Shown here: positions 20,593 through 35,034 of the stretch, in pieces
How positions within the stretch are numbered: the stretch's first letter is position 1
Layout: each line of letters begins with the position of its first letter
Assembly (NCBI RefSeq): GCF_002078875.1
Contig: NC_034411.1
Location: 52,605,069-52,669,068 of the forward strand
DNA from: Numida meleagris
Taxonomy: Eukaryota; Chordata; Aves; Galliformes; Numididae
DNA: 64,000 bases
Direction of reading: 5' to 3'
The notes under the pieces: model-generated
Told to the model about the DNA's origin: nothing
The model's input: the letters and a program-made list of their open reading frames with translations, nothing else
Databases searched by the model: none
Position numbers and translations under genes: made by a program

Positions 20593-23500
20593 CAGTATGG
20601 CTGCACTATCTTTTGTTGAAAGAGCTGATTGATAGGGTAGAATCTGATTGCCCCCTTATACAGCTGTGTGCTGTCAGATTAATAGTTATTCTCCATGCCA
20701 TGTGAGAGTTTATCTGGGACAAAATCTGTTCTGGTTCTGACATCCAGAAAGGAGATGCTTACAGTGTCTGTCTTATGAGAAGGAACAGTAGTGGCATGCA
20801 ATGGCACCTTCTGGAATTATTTGTTAGGGTCAGTTCATGAACCAAACGTAATTTTAAATAGCTCTTCCTTTCAAACTGGATGGAACTGCTTCAACACAGA
20901 CCCTTCTTTGTTACAACACTATAACCTACATTTCTTCAGCAACTTCTTTAAAATGAATAGTAGGAGGGACAACAGAAATTTTGTTTGGTTTTCAGGATTG
21001 GTTGCAAGTCTCAGAAATTCAAAAACAGATGTATTAGTGCAGTGTAGCAGCCTACAGTTCCTTTTGTCCTTATTAGTGCACTTGCTGTTACTGTTTTATT
21101 TGTAAATCTGTGGAACAAACTGAAGTTCAAAAATTCTTTCCCAGACCCTTAGCTTTAAGGCTAGACATCTTCCAACCCCTATTTTTAAAGCAACAAGATG
21201 TTATCTTGGTGTAATCTGTACGTGGTTTAAGCTGGTAAGACCTATGGCATGTAACTACTGTAGCTCAATACTGCCTACCCTAGCTAACCGGAGTAGCTCA
21301 GTGACTTCAGTGTCTTCCTGGGACACTTCACATCAAAGAACAGATTGACGTGATCTTGTAAATCTCTCAAGAATAGTTAAGGAATAACAGCCTAATTTTA
21401 TTTCATTCTCCCTTTGTCTCCATTTCTCCTCTTCTACTCTTCCTCCATGCCTTATACCTGCATGAGCTTACACATTCTTAGATCTTCTCTTTAACTTTAT
21501 GCCACTAATTTCTGGATGCCAGACAGTTTTCAGTTTTGCTCTTCTGATCAGTCTTGAATTATTTTTAGCCCCAGATATTTTGCACTCACAAAACACAAAA
21601 TCATAAAGCCTTCCTTTCTCAATGGTGATCATTAACCATGATCAAGTTTCCGGTTCATTTCTGCAGTTTTTTCTGGTTCCCTGCCTCATTTTATTTGGCA
21701 GTCTCTCTACACAATGTAGGATTTCATAGGACTTCAAATCCATTGTATTTTTATTCCCTAAAGGCATTTGTCTCATATGGACATCTCCAGATGATACAAA
21801 TATCCTACTAGAAAAATACTAATCTAATGTTTAGTAGACTTGATGATTGTGTTTGATTTATACTCATTTCACTCACTGTCTTAAATAGCAATGTGTGGTG
21901 TGGGCACTGTCAATGTGCCTTTTGGCAGAACTGTAAACTGGAGCCTGTTCTTTTTAATTGTATGGGGAAGGTACTCCCAGGTAGGCTGTAACTCCTTCTT
22001 GACAGGAATTCAGCACTGTTTCCCTGGGGCTTGTTTTGAGTAAGTAACCTAAAATGTATATACCTCCTTGCAAACTCCAGTAGAGTGGTGTGGGGGAATT
22101 GCTTAATCTGTCTGGAACTTTGCTAGGCATGTAGCTAATACAATATGCACATTTTTAAAGACTCTGTTACTGTGCTTTTGGACACATTGTATACAAATAC
22201 AGCTGTATGTATGATGTTATTTCCAGACAATGCTGTGTGCTAACAATTAAAATATGGTTACAGAGTGCATTATGTGAAGTATTTTCTTCTAATTCTGGAC
22301 TCAAACAAACAGAAGAAAATGTAAATGAATTCATGCCAATTTTTTCAGGTGTTACACTGAGATTTATTCCAAAGCAGTTGTTGAAAGGCCATTTGATTCT
22401 TTATCTATTGTAAAAACTTTCTTTTTTTTCAGAAACATCATCTTGTTTTCTGTCTTCTAGACAATCAGTCTTTTATTGATAAAACTACTGCACAGTCTCT
22501 GAAATACGTGACAATAGGAGCAATCACTCTTTCCTCTGTATAAACCTGTTATTTTTTTATTTTTCTAGACTAGAACTAGTGCAAGGTAAGTCTGATAGCA
22601 TCTTGTCACCCCACCCTGCCTGTAGTAGAAATAATACCATACTGAATCCTGACATGTCAGCATGGTTGAGTTCTCAACAGACTTAAGGTACCTCAGTTAA
22701 GTGTTACATTGAAGTGAAAATTGTCTTCAACGGAGCCACTTTGGTTACAGTACAGAATGATATCTTTTCAGAACACACCTTCCCTGTTTATATTTTTCTA
22801 TTCTCAGTGAAAGCAGATTCATAGAAAGATAAGCACAAAAAGAGTAAATTTGGGAGTAGGAGAGGAAAGATGTTTTCTCATAATCTAAACACACTCATAT
22901 TAAGTGTTGTCTTCCAGTACCATCTTTCATCGCTTCTTTCTAGAATAATAGTCTGTTGCATAATAGCTCACCTTTCAAAGACGTTGTTACCTAAGCCCAC
23001 AAAATCATTGAATACTTTTGAACATCCACTTACATGTTTGCAGTACTTGTAACAATTACAGTGTTCTACACAGATGCTCAGTATTATCTGCTACTGTCTT
23101 CCTTCCCTTTCAGGCACCATGGTGAGTATTCTCATTCTCCTGCCTGAGAACGGCTGGACGGGTCTCATCAGTTGTGCCAGAAGACTGTATGGGAGGAGGA
23201 AGAATGAGAACAAGGATAGAGCAAAAATTAGCTTTCCAGTGGTCTTTGCTGGTTTAAAGATTGCCAGCATTACTATATTTTGGCAAACACAGTTTCAGAG
23301 CGTAAAATGTTTTGATAGGTTAGGGGGTCTGTGGGATCTGGGGATTATGGAACAGGGAGAAAGGCATGAAAACGTGCCTTCTTTAGCTCAAGAGATGTAG
23401 CTTTCCAAAGGGAAGTTTTATGTTTCGAGCTGTGGAAGTGCGTAACAAAGGTAGAACCATGTACATTCAGACACTTCTAGAATTGGTTCTGGTCCAGTGA

Positions 23501-26428
23501 AGTGGGATCTTTCCAAAGCAAACTGACATCACAGCACTAAGTCAAAACTGTGAAGAGAGAAGTCTGGCTGAAGAACTTGACTCCATGCTATACATTATAA
23601 TACATTTTGCAGCTGCTAAACTGGCAGGTTGACATAAATAAACGTTGTTTAGTCAGACGTGCTTTTCATTTCTGCTTTAATTTATACAATTATCTAATTC
23701 ATTCTGGACAAGTTGCCTTCATTTCTGGTTGTTTCTGACTTAATCCCAGTGCTATCACTATCTTGGTGACTGGCAATAATACAAAAGACGTGCACTTGCT
23801 GTTAACAAACATCCATTAATGACCTTTGTGACCAAAGTCAAAAGGAAAATAGTAATATACTGCAGCTGAAAATGATCCTATCCCCCACCCCCATTTTGTC
23901 TTTTAGGGTGTATAGCTGAGGACTGTCATTAAACAAGGTAAATTTAAAAATATAGAATTTTATATTATTATTATACATTTAGTGCATTTCTCTAGCATTG
24001 ATTTTGAACAAAAGTGTAAAATCCATGGTGATACTGAACTAATCTGATGAACTGTTTTTAATCTTATCAGTCAGGAGAGGGATTTTATTACTTCATTCTG
24101 TAAACAAAGGTAATCATCTGTGAGTCAGAAACTCTATGTCCTCACTGGGTCGATGCATCACAGATCCACCTCATAGTGTACTTTTTATTCAGAAAAGACA
24201 CTTTTGAGTGAATACAAGAGGGTCCTAATGATGTCTCTCTCCTAAGAGAGCACAGCATAGCTGTTTTCAATCCAGTTCTGAGCTTCTCCATGAACCAGTG
24301 TGAAAAGCTGTCTGTATCACTGCTAACCTATGCCTACAGATTGCCTGTGCCATCCATCTCCAGCAGTCCACTCTAGCAGACCTACTGTGCAGGCCGCAAC
24401 TTCTTGCCTTAGCTCCTGTAAAGCTGGAGGCCCCATCTGTGTCCATACTGTAGGCTGCTCTGGAGTAGCCTCATTGTTTCCACATAGGATTAAAGACAAG
24501 ATATCCTGGTGAACGTCAGCAATTTTGTAAGTCCTTGCTCTACAACAAGCAGCTCCTCTAGCGTTTGTATCATATAGTACTCATCTGCCTGTCCTTCTCA
24601 TTTAAGTCCTTTCAGTACCTTCCCATTTCATGGGCATGTAGCCAACTGCTTCTTACAGTAGTTGGGGACCCAAAGTACATGGATGAGCACCTTTGGAAAG
24701 TTAGATCTGCTTGATGTCACTAACCATGTTTCACCTGAACTAGTAAAGGAATTTTTATTTGCATATCTTAGACATAAAGGGAGAGTGCCTGAGACCACTG
24801 TGTCCTCTCTCCATGCATTGTACTGTCACTCCTCACACTGCAAACACCAGACTTAAACGAAACCTATATGCACATCTCAAGATTTATCTACTATTGCTGG
24901 AGCTCTTTGCAACAGCTGATATGGAAAATGAGCCCTTGCCCAAGTGCCAGAGCTGTTGTTGTCCTGCTATTCTCAGTGGCATTGCTATCAGCCTTTCCAC
25001 AGCACTGCACACAGCCGTGCACTGACCACTGCCCAGAGGGAGACTGGGATTGGATTCCAGTGTTCAGTTATGCATGGCCTATGACTGTGTATATTTTGAG
25101 AATTACGACTCTGGTGTTCCATTCAGGGAGAAGAATAGAAGAGCTGAAGGCAATGAAATAAAGTCAATACGATATAACAGCACACCCAGTTACAAAATGA
25201 CAAAGTATCCTTATCTTCAAGCATCCTAATGTCTGGAACTAAATGGTGCCAAGCCCCCTTCTGCTTTGCCAGTCTGAGAGCAGAGGCACCTGATTTCTGT
25301 AACAGAGCAGTCTTTTCAGCAGAGCTTAGCACATCTTTGGCTGAGCCTGGGAGTCTGCAGCAGCTTCTCTGATCTGCTCCTGCAGCAGGGGAAACATCCA
25401 AAGGAGATAATGCCAGCAGTGGCAAACATCATAGCTTGTACTGGGCACAAGCATCAGTTAAATGCTTCTTCCATGTCTAGACACTGTTTGCTTTCATTTC
25501 CTCTCTAAACAAAGCCAGATGTATTCATGATATTTTATTGTTATCACTTCCCTACAGATTCAGCCAAGAAAACACAAGGTTATCATTGCAGTTTTTCTCT
25601 CAGTGGAGAAATGAGACTGTTTCAAACCACCTTAATGACCTCAGGAGCTGTGTAGGTTCCTGTGCTTCAATTTAACATTATATCTATACTTGCTCTAACA
25701 TCCTGGCTCAGCTTCTGGACCTGAGCATGGAGAAAGGGAAAGGTAAAAAATCACTGATGCCCTTCACCTCTCTTTTTTAAATGAGACATCACTGAGGTGA
25801 TTGTTCCTTTTAGAACCAGCGACTCTTCACTGCTACAGGACTTATTCATTGCACAGCACAGACTCTAAAGATAGAAAGTGTCATTATATCCAACATTTCC
25901 TAATTTTAGAGCACTTCACTACTTAAATAATGACCTTTTATTATGATTTTCTTGAATGTTATAAGTGATGTTTACAGGGGAGAATCTTTTTGTGGGTTTA
26001 GGATTGAAACAAAATGTCTTGGTCATTTAACAGCTTGTATCACAAGAAGTCAGGACACATTTTCCAGCATGCTGGCCAATACTAACAGGCTCATGAACAC
26101 AACTCAATTAAACATCAGAGCTTCAAGCCACTCTATACATAGGCAGGATTCAGCAGTAGCTGACCGGAAAAGCAAGTAATAGAGACGCACGTCCAAATAA
26201 CATGATTAGAACCAGAGCAAATGCAAATTTACAGTCTGGATCTTTCATCCACAAATGCAATAGAGAGGAGAGAATACATGCAGAAGACAGAAATAGTCAT
26301 TTTTGTGCTGCATGTACGAGAGGGCCAGTGCACCAGTGATCACACATTGCGAGATTTCAGAATGGTCTAATGTGTGCGCTGCAGTTAACCAACAAATAAA
26401 CTCCAATTCTGTAAAGTCAGCTTATCAC

Positions 26429-26563
26429 CTGGAGGTGTTCAAGAAACATGTAGATGTTGTACTAAGGGACATGGTTTAGTGGGGAAATACTGGTGGTAGA
26501 TAGACATTTGGTCTGGGTGATCTTGGAGGTCTTTTCCAATCTTGGTGATTCTATGATTCTATG
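26429..26563 (+). mobile_element. CR1 LINE 3' terminus with intact octamer tail
   Basis: The sequence runs from CTGGAGGTGTTCAAGAAACA through GATCTTGGAGGTCTTTTCCA and ends in two perfect ATTCTATG octamers (26548-26563). This is the diagnostic end of CR1, which lacks a poly(A) tail. The copy is 5'-truncated. Octamer integrity suggests it is younger than the other 3' ends in the window. Confidence 0.93.
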
Positions 26564-26963
26564 TTGGTTTTATAATGGCAGTTGCAGCCTGAATAGGGTT
26601 AATCAGAGGAATAAATAAGAAGAATACACTGCTGTAGTGCTTTCTGCCTTTCAGTAGAGTGTAATTAAGTATTGACTGCTGCATATTAATAGTTGTTTGC
26701 ATGGGAGGTCGAGGAATCTGGCCTCCTCCTGGGAACACCTGATAGCTGAGGCAGTGCTGGATTGTGGGTACAGGGTTGGTCTAAGAAATTACAGGGTAAT
26801 ATACACTGTCATCACTCAGTGACATTGTTGCCAATAATGATAACCAACCATGATCTTGTTGGATTTGCAAATCAGAGAGAACAACTGAGAAAATGGATAC
26901 AATAGAAGTATTTTTAAGCCTTTAGTACGTAAGAAAATGAAAAGAGTTGAGAGGAGTTTTTCC

Positions 26964-26964
<1 letters not shown>

Positions 26965-26992
<28 letters not shown>
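26965..26992. repeat. Poly(A) run, 28 bases
   Basis: An uninterrupted A28 on the + strand. It could be the tail of a retrocopy, but nothing upstream resembles a processed transcript, and no flanking duplication was found. I treat it as a simple repeat. Confidence 0.9.
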
Positions 26993-26994
<2 letters not shown>

Positions 26995-29900
26995 CGTAGG
27001 TCTTTTATCTTTACAAAACACTTATTTGATTGACTAACTCTGATCTTACAGCCTCTTAGCCATCCTGCAAAACATGATCATTATGGTCATCCCACAGAAA
27101 ATGTAGCTCTCTATATTGCAGAAATAATTTTGAAAATACAAAGTGATATCTGGAGAAAATAGTTTGAACTTAAAGTAGCCTAAAGTGACTTCAAACTTAA
27201 AGGAAACGTTAATCACCTAAGTAAGTGATTTTAACCATTAAGTGAATTTAACCATTAACATTTCCTGTTAGACTTTAAAAGATCCAAAATTACTACTCCT
27301 GATTTGAAAGCTAACAGAAAACCAGTTAGAGAACTACTCAAAAGAAGTTATTTCAGCAGATCAGCTCTTCCTTTATCATTTTTTACCCTGCAGATTCTCC
27401 ATTGCCTTGTACCTCATACTTTCCCTGATGAGAGCTCTAATACAGCTTTCTGCTCTATTTTCTGTGGTCACATAATTAACTAACATTCTGAGATACAAGC
27501 CCTTAAATGTGCCAGAAATTCCCTCAGGGAAACATGAGAAAATAGTCTGACAAAATACCATTGTGTGTCTGCCACCAACCCAGTAGGAGACAGGGAACTC
27601 AGGCAGGTGGCTTGATGCTTTATGGCTGTTATTACAAATTATGTTATCCTCTTCCAGTTCTGAACTTCAGAGGTACCTTGATCTGATCTAGATATGTATT
27701 TAGGTGTCTGTATCCCACTGGCACTGCTAGTTGTGAAACTATGTCCAGCGCAAGAAATCTCAGAGCTGCAAGAGGCTGGATGCTTATAGGGTATTCAAAG
27801 AAATATCACTTAGATGAGTTTTCTTCTTTTATTATCCCCTTGGCACCTACTTTTGACCACTGCAGGAGATACTGCTTTTATAAACTTTTGGTTTGATCCT
27901 ACACAACTTTTTATTTTGTAGCTCTTACATTATGGATAACTGTACAGCTTAGCTATGTTAGACCCCATCACAGGTCTGGAATAACTAGAAATTACGAGTT
28001 AAGAAACATTATTTTGGTCTCACACTGGAGTTAGTGGGTACAAAATAAACCTCACACTGTGTTTTCTAGGAAGGATTTACTGTACTAATTCTTTATTAAG
28101 GTGATAATGTCTTTTCAAAAGATGCATCAACATTCCTCTAACTTTCTCACATGGCTTTTAAGGTCTTGAAATTTATCAAAGTTATGTGTGTTTATTCTTG
28201 GCAGTATAAAGCAATAATAAATATTCAATAAACTCTAGATTCTTATATGACTTTATTTAAAAAATCTTTTCAATTAAATGCAAAGTTATTTGTTCTGCAG
28301 CAGCTGTACAGTTGCCATTTATATTATTAGGAAATGCATGTGAATACAGACAGAACAATAAGGTAGCAATAAGGTAGTTCCTCAAATTGCCTGTGAATTA
28401 TAAACCAGACCATGTGGGACTGAGTATTCACTGCACTACCTCAGCAGTTACCTCAATTTCAGTATAATTGGGTTCTAATTAAATTTCACTTTTGGAGAAA
28501 GGCTGCTAAAAATTAAATCATAGGAACTTGATTTTTCAAGCTGAGAGCATGTTGGCAAGCATTCATTGTAATAAGCCAGTTAAGAATCCATTTATTCATC
28601 TCACTTGGCCTCTATGATTCCCACAGATGCACAAAAAACAATGAAGAACAATCAAAAACAAAACTCAGGTGTTCTGACCTATGATTTTCACTAGGATTTT
28701 CTGAAAGAAGTGAAAATTCTTCCCAAGAAAACAAATGTTAAAACAAACAAACAAAAAAACTAATGTTTTTTCTTGAAAATGTTGCATTCCATATGAAAGA
28801 GATAATTTAAAATCTATTAAGATAAATGACAGCCTTGTTTTGAATCTAAGGAAAAGGAAGAGAAGAACAAAAATGCCTGGTTCGTATTCTCTGCATTAGT
28901 TTTACATCTGGGAAAGTGAATGACAGTCCAACTGCAACGGAGCTAAGTGCAAAAGGCTAAATAATAAATCAAATTTTAAAGGATCTGCTCCAAGTACAGA
29001 GAATTTTTTACTGTAGAATCTCTTTGATATTCAAGAAAATTACATACGACTTTTCTTTCATGCTAAAGATATTGATATGAAAAAGCACAATATAGTAATC
29101 TGGCAGGACATGCAGAAAGTAAAAGTGGTTATTCCATCAGTCTGTTAGGTGAAAATAAAGGTATTTTCTGACAAATTCTTTTATCAGACACTGCTCAAGT
29201 GAAGCCAGGGTACATCAGAATCCTTCAATGTGTTCCCAGTACTTGCAGAATGGCAGAACCAAGAGAAAGTTTTAAATGAAAAAGCAGCTTGCTTTCTTAC
29301 TGAGACAAAAATGTACACAACAGATATGACCTTTGGGTACTCCCTTCACCCATGTCAAATAAATTAAAAGTTTTCCTGTTTAGTAAATCATCTTTCTTGA
29401 AAACTTTTTGGATTAATGACTGTGCAGAATGCTTATAAAGAACATAAGAAGATATCACGTGATGTTTTAATTCTTCCTTGTTTTCAAAAGTATAGCAAAT
29501 AGGACAAATGAACAGAAAGTACTGTGAGTGGTTTAAACAATGGCAGAATACTGATCTTACATTGCATCTGTTATACACTTTCTCTGCTTAGAGGCAATCG
29601 TATTTGGAAGGATACAAAACCCTCGCAAGCTGTAAACACATAGAAGACCAGAGTAACTCATGCAGCTGATATTATTGAGTAGACACCATCTGAGTTTGAA
29701 CAAAACCAGAGCTTCTCTTGTTACCTTTCAGTGAATGCTTCTAATTGTGTTTTGCAGTGCCATGTTCTACAGAAGGATTTTTCCATTCTATCAGGTATTC
29801 TGATAGTCTGTACCGTGAGAAACATCTGGAAGATTTTGTATGCTGCAGTATGTGCTATAGCACTCTAGAGAGAATTTTTTCTTCCTATTAAAATTCAATG

Positions 29901-31305
29901 AGTTTTTAGGCTCCAAGAAAGAAAAAAAATAAACCAAACACCAGAAATTAATCTTTCATGTAGTAATGTCATTGTAGAAATGCCTTAAAATAAAAAAGAA
30001 AGAATATGATTTTCTCAGTCAGTTGCAGTTGTTATACCCTTAGGCTATGCTGATAAATGACATTTTTCCCCTCTTCCTCTTTCCTGTGACAGTGCTAGTG
30101 TTGCTACTTCTAGAAAAACTCCACGGTACAAATAACAAGACAAAAATCACTTTCTCGATGGTGGGAGCTGAACACTGAGCATTAAATAGAAAAATCAATG
30201 GTCCTCATAAGATTATAGTTTTATGGAGCAGGGAAAGGAGACATCTGAGACCAGCCTTTAAGTCTTAAGAAGTAAAATACAAGACTTCACAGGCTATACA
30301 GTACTAACTTTACCTACAGAAAGTTTATGGTGCTTAGGAAGGCAATTTAAGCTATCTGTGGGCTATCATCTCCGATGTGCTCTATGTGATGACTGAAGGG
30401 TGTAACATCTAACAGGGTCTTGTGCTGATATGAAGTTGGTAGGGCATTAACACTGACCCAAAACCTGAAACGTATCCGGTGAAATAGCACTGACATTTCT
30501 TTCATGAAAAAAAAAAAAAAAACCAACAGTATTATTGAGCCTGGTCTCTAAAATACTAAAACTCCGTATGTGTACTAATTAAGAGGGAAATTCTCCCTTC
30601 CTCTTTTTTTTTTTGCTAGTGTCTAAAAAAGTATGGTAGGTCTTTGTGATAGGACCTTTACGGTGATTAGGATGAATTTATTTTAATTACAGCAGGGAGA
30701 GAGGAAAGTAGCTGAAAAGGTAGGTAAAAGGATCATAAAACATTATTAATTAGTTTTAAATGTAAATCCTAGCATTGTATATCAACAGAAAAGATTTTAT
30801 ATTCATTTTAAAAGCTGTACTGAAATAGAGCACTGCTATCTCAGCCTGAGCAGGTAAAGAAAATATCAAGAGCAGATTACGTTTCTAGAATAACTCTCAA
30901 ACTATCACAGAGAACAGAAGCTATCTCAATATCCTCTTTCTAGTCTTTACACTCAAAAACTGCCTGGTATTGAGGTCCCACAAAAGACTAATAGTCCTCA
31001 GGCTGCTGGAGCATGAATGTGACTGTCTTATGTGCTGACCAGATCAGCCTGACTTTGCTAAAAATAAACATCTTGGGAGCTTTGATGACCAGAGTACACA
31101 TCCCATCATGGTCACCAGCTGAGGTGAGGGGCAGCTTCCGCTCAGGGCACTCAGGCATGCAAGATATGAAGGCACCAACACATTGGTCCTGTGGGCCCTC
31201 TCAGGCTGTGTGAGCAGTCTGAGCAGGTCTGAACACTGTACGCCTTACAGATGTTATACAAATGTCTGCTATCTCTTGTCTTATGCACAGAATCTGCTGA
31301 TGGAG

Positions 31306-31825
31306 TGTCACAGTTTTATGATTTTTGGTTATTGTTATTCCACATCATAACATCATGTAGTGTACTAGGAATTAAAGAGTTAATGCTCCAGTTTTGTGGA
31401 TTGTCAATAGTTCTGGGTACCTGGTTCTCAGAAGAGAAGAACTACATTTCCCAGGGGACTTTGCTGCTCTGTTATTGTTTTCCATTCAGAGGGAAAAATA
31501 AAACTGTTTACAGATCATGAGACGCTCTCTTCTCTGCCCATCTCTCATCCTGGCAGCATCTCGCTCCCCAGCTGTCTCACTGTTGGTATTAGAGTAAGGC
31601 CTACTTTAATTTTGGACACTCTCTCATTTTTATTGGATTTATTAGCTTAAATTGTAATTATATTGTATTATATTGTGTTATTTTGCATTCCGATATCTTA
31701 GTTAATAAATTAGTTTGTTTCTCCTCAGATCGTTGCCGCTGTTTTGTTTTAAGGCCCATCTCCCTACCCTTCTTCCCTTTCCCGGGGCGTGGGTCCGTGG
31801 GTCCCCCACCCCAATAGTCAGGGAA
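31306..31825 (+). mobile_element. Endogenous retrovirus LTR, diverged copy of the 35-kb family
   Basis: It begins TGTCACAGTTTTATGATTTT and follows the 35,040 LTR along most of its length. The shared blocks are CCACATCATAACATCATGTA, CTGGTTCTCAGAAGAGAA, GAGTAAGGCCTAC, TTAGTTTGTTTCTCCTCAG and CCGTGGGTCCCCC. It has about 45-50 bp near 31,362-31,415 that the other copy lacks, and it lacks that copy's AAGCTCGCAGTATAAAAAC segment. The 3' terminus is lost: similarity stops near 31,825 without a CA end, and no target duplication is visible. It holds regulatory repeat sequence only, with no viral genes. Confidence 0.85.
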
Positions 31826-34800
31826 CTATACTTCACCTCCTATAAGTCCTTTATACTGATACAGCTGACGGTCACTGTGCTCCTTTCCTTTCTTTTGATA
31901 CAGTGCAGGAGAACAGATTCATAGACCATGGCAAGACTTCAAACGCTCCCTTAACTCAGGCAAACATACACACCATGCACACTCTTGTAAGAAGAATTAA
32001 TATCGATTGTCCTGGTGAAAATGACAGATCAGCAGTAAATCTAATTAGATATATTAATTTAAAACATTTATATGCTATGTGCTTGCATAACTACACTCTT
32101 CTAGTCAAACATCCAGTCTCGGACTGGTTTAGATGCGTTACTGTGCCAGTGACTGCTTAGATGTTTCACTGGTCCAGCATTAGCCTGGATGTGACAGTCA
32201 CAGCAGTGCAGACTTTTCCTGGACATGATGTGTTTTAAGATAAGTAAACCTCCATTTCATTTCCTCTTCTCTCTGGCTTATCTATTTATCCTGCAATGTG
32301 TGTATGCACAGTACATTCTGAAGCTGACCACTCTTTGTTGGCGTTTTATGTAATGGCATAATGAAATGAATACTAATAAAAAGAATGGTGTGTTATATAT
32401 TTATGAAGTCTAGGTGTAATGTTAGACAGACATTTTCACTACGTTCTACTCAATATCTTTTCACAACTCTTCATTCTTATCTGTAAATTATAGTGTATAA
32501 AAGACTGCTTTTTGTATACTCTGCAACCCACTTGGACCAATAATACTGTGAGTTTTAAGAGCATGAAGTTTGCTGGTCTTGTGGTTTATTTTTGAAAGAA
32601 CATTTTATAAACTCAGACTTACTGTCTCCTGTACTGAGCAGACAAGTAGATGTATCATTAAGTTATACAGACATTGGTTTACTTTTCTGAAACATTTCAC
32701 TTTTTTTCCTGTCTTGGCACGATAAATTCAATATCACTTAGAAGGAACAACGCTGGCCTGAAAGGTGCAGCTTGAATATAATTTGAAAGTATTTTTGATA
32801 AAGCTCACAAAAAGTGTGTTGCTTAATTCCTCAACCCCTCTCTCTAGAACTGTTTAATTTGGCTGTTAAAAATAACAGTATGGATAAAGGTGGTTATTAC
32901 TGGAAAAAGAATGAGAAATCAGAAGCCTAATCACTATATTTATTAGAATTATGCTAATACTATGCTTCTGCTCTAATGACAATATTTAATACCTAAAACA
33001 TACAGCAAATAATTTGTCTCCAGCGTACCTTAAAATATACATATCCCCAAATTGTCAGAGGCTGCCTCGTTCCCAGGCTTCCTGTTCATTCAGCTGTTGA
33101 CTTATTTGTAATGACTGCCAAGAAGGCTGATTCTTGCAGAGGCTGTTCTAATTAAGGCTTTTCTCTACAAGGCTGTGAATTTCACATTTTGGTTGTAAAC
33201 TGTAATGACTTGGGCTCTCGTTGACACAGCAGAATAGAATGTGAGGTTATTTTAAAAACTCTAAGGACTAGCCCCTCAAACTCTTGCCAGTTCAGTTCTC
33301 TGAAATAGCACTTAATAATATACAACTTCAAAACTTTTCTTTTCCCCAGGTATTTTCAATACAGAAGTACATTTAGGTAGAGTAGTTACTTTGTACTAGT
33401 TCTTAGCAGATATTCTGGTTTGGCAGAACAGACAATCTACTGTGTGTGTCCAAAGGTTTCTTATACTAGAAATTGACCAAACAGTTATCCAAATATATAT
33501 TTCATTCTCTAGTTCTTCCTCTAGCTTTTTGCCTAAGTCCAACTATCTTGTTATGCTGTTGATGTTACAGCAACATAAAACGCAGAGAAGGCTTAAGCTC
33601 CTTGGGAGGAAAAAAGGAAGCTGAAGGGTCAGTCTTGCAAAGAGTAAAATCCTCTTCCTTGGTTAAAGGGTGCTCTTATATCTACAACAACGTGACTGAC
33701 TTTAAAGTAACAATGGCTCAATCCACTACTCTGAAGTGAAGGCAACTCTGCAAGCCACGCAAAAAAAGACTGTGAAATTTGAAATAAACTATTTTCTGAG
33801 TGCAATATTAGAGGTTTTGAAAAAAAATCAAGAAAAATAATTAGGTAAATATACAAGAGGTCAAAACCTATGAGCCAAGTCTCAACATCTAATTCTTATT
33901 CACTAAAATATCCTACTAAGCCACTACTTTCTCTGAGGATTCACAATGAGTTTAAGCTTGGTAATCCTCCAGCCAGATTTCTGCTTAACGTACACAGCAC
34001 ATGCTCCCAACCTATCTTCCATCTGCATTCATTTAATTTACGTTTTTTGAGGCATGTGTTTCACAAGGCCTTCCAGGAAAGTCAGCAGTCCAAGCAGAGC
34101 ATGGATCATCAGCAGTTTCCATACAGTGCACTGAACAGTAAATCCAAAACTAGAAACAAGACTTATCTGCTAGAATAAAGGTGATCATCTTGGCCTTTGA
34201 GTAAGATAGAGAGCAAATGGGAGCAGAAGGAGAGTGAGAAAATGAGACTGGGGAGATGTCAGACAGGAATAGTAATATGAAAGAGCACACAGGAAAGGCT
34301 GTGTTGGACAGATAAGGCCAAGAAGTAACTCAGGATCAGTTGGCTTAGAGATGAGGCACTGCTGAGAACCAGGCTAGAGGAAGCTGAAGTTACTCAGTAT
34401 GTTTGTCAGTAGGCTGCTGTCTCATATACCTTTTGGCCATGCAACTTTCATAGCTTCAAGGAAGGCAGTTGCACTTTGAGACAATGGCTAAGTGATAAAA
34501 CAGTATAGAATCTGAAGGATTTTTTCTGGCAGCTGCTGTAACAGCTTGATTTGCCTTCAATTTACTGTAGAGTGCCTTCTGTGAAAAAGTTCTAGCTGGG
34601 AAGCAAGGAGGGTAGTTGCTTTTTTCTAGATGATGCTGACTGACTCCTGCACCACCCTCTGTAGGTTTCCTCTCTTGAAAGCAACTGGGCAAGGCCAGAA
34701 AAAAAATAAATCTGCGTGGCTTGATGAATCAGAAACAGCCTGTAGCTAGAAAGTAACTTTGGGAAGGAGAGAGGGGAGCTCTTATAGATACATAAGTGAC

Positions 34801-35034
34801 AAAAAGAAGGAAATTCAAAGGTCCAGAGTAAAATAATGATAGCTGATGGTGAAAAGATCTCATCTAAGAAACAACAGAAAGGGAGGAGATCTGCTTTCAC
34901 ACATTAAGTTTTAATCTGCTTCACCTGACCTTAAATCTGAGATTTTCTTTTTGCAGGGCTAATATTTCCTACTGTAATGAAACTCAAGAGTAAAAAAAGG
35001 AAGAACTGATATTTTTAAATTTGTTTTTTAATCT
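31826..35034. other. Sequence between two related LTRs, no retroviral internal region
   Basis: About 3.2 kb lie between two same-orientation LTRs of one family. I see no gag, protease, polymerase or envelope-like frame, no primer-binding site after 31,825 and no polypurine tract next to 35,040. The content is ordinary AT-rich intergenic DNA with short random frames. Confidence 0.65.

Larger units (their letters stand above)
19546..31305. other. Intergenic sequence downstream of NMBR, no gene found
   Basis: About 11.8 kb with no reading frame that I can relate to a protein family and no convincing exon. It contains two CR1 3' ends and a long poly(A) run, listed separately. A somewhat GC-richer stretch at 24.3-25.4 kb has short open frames on both strands but no recognisable content. 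Confidence 0.6.

Noticed and set aside
26600..26992. Processed pseudogene ending in the A28 run
   Set aside because: No coding similarity, polyadenylation signal or flanking duplication was found upstream of the run.
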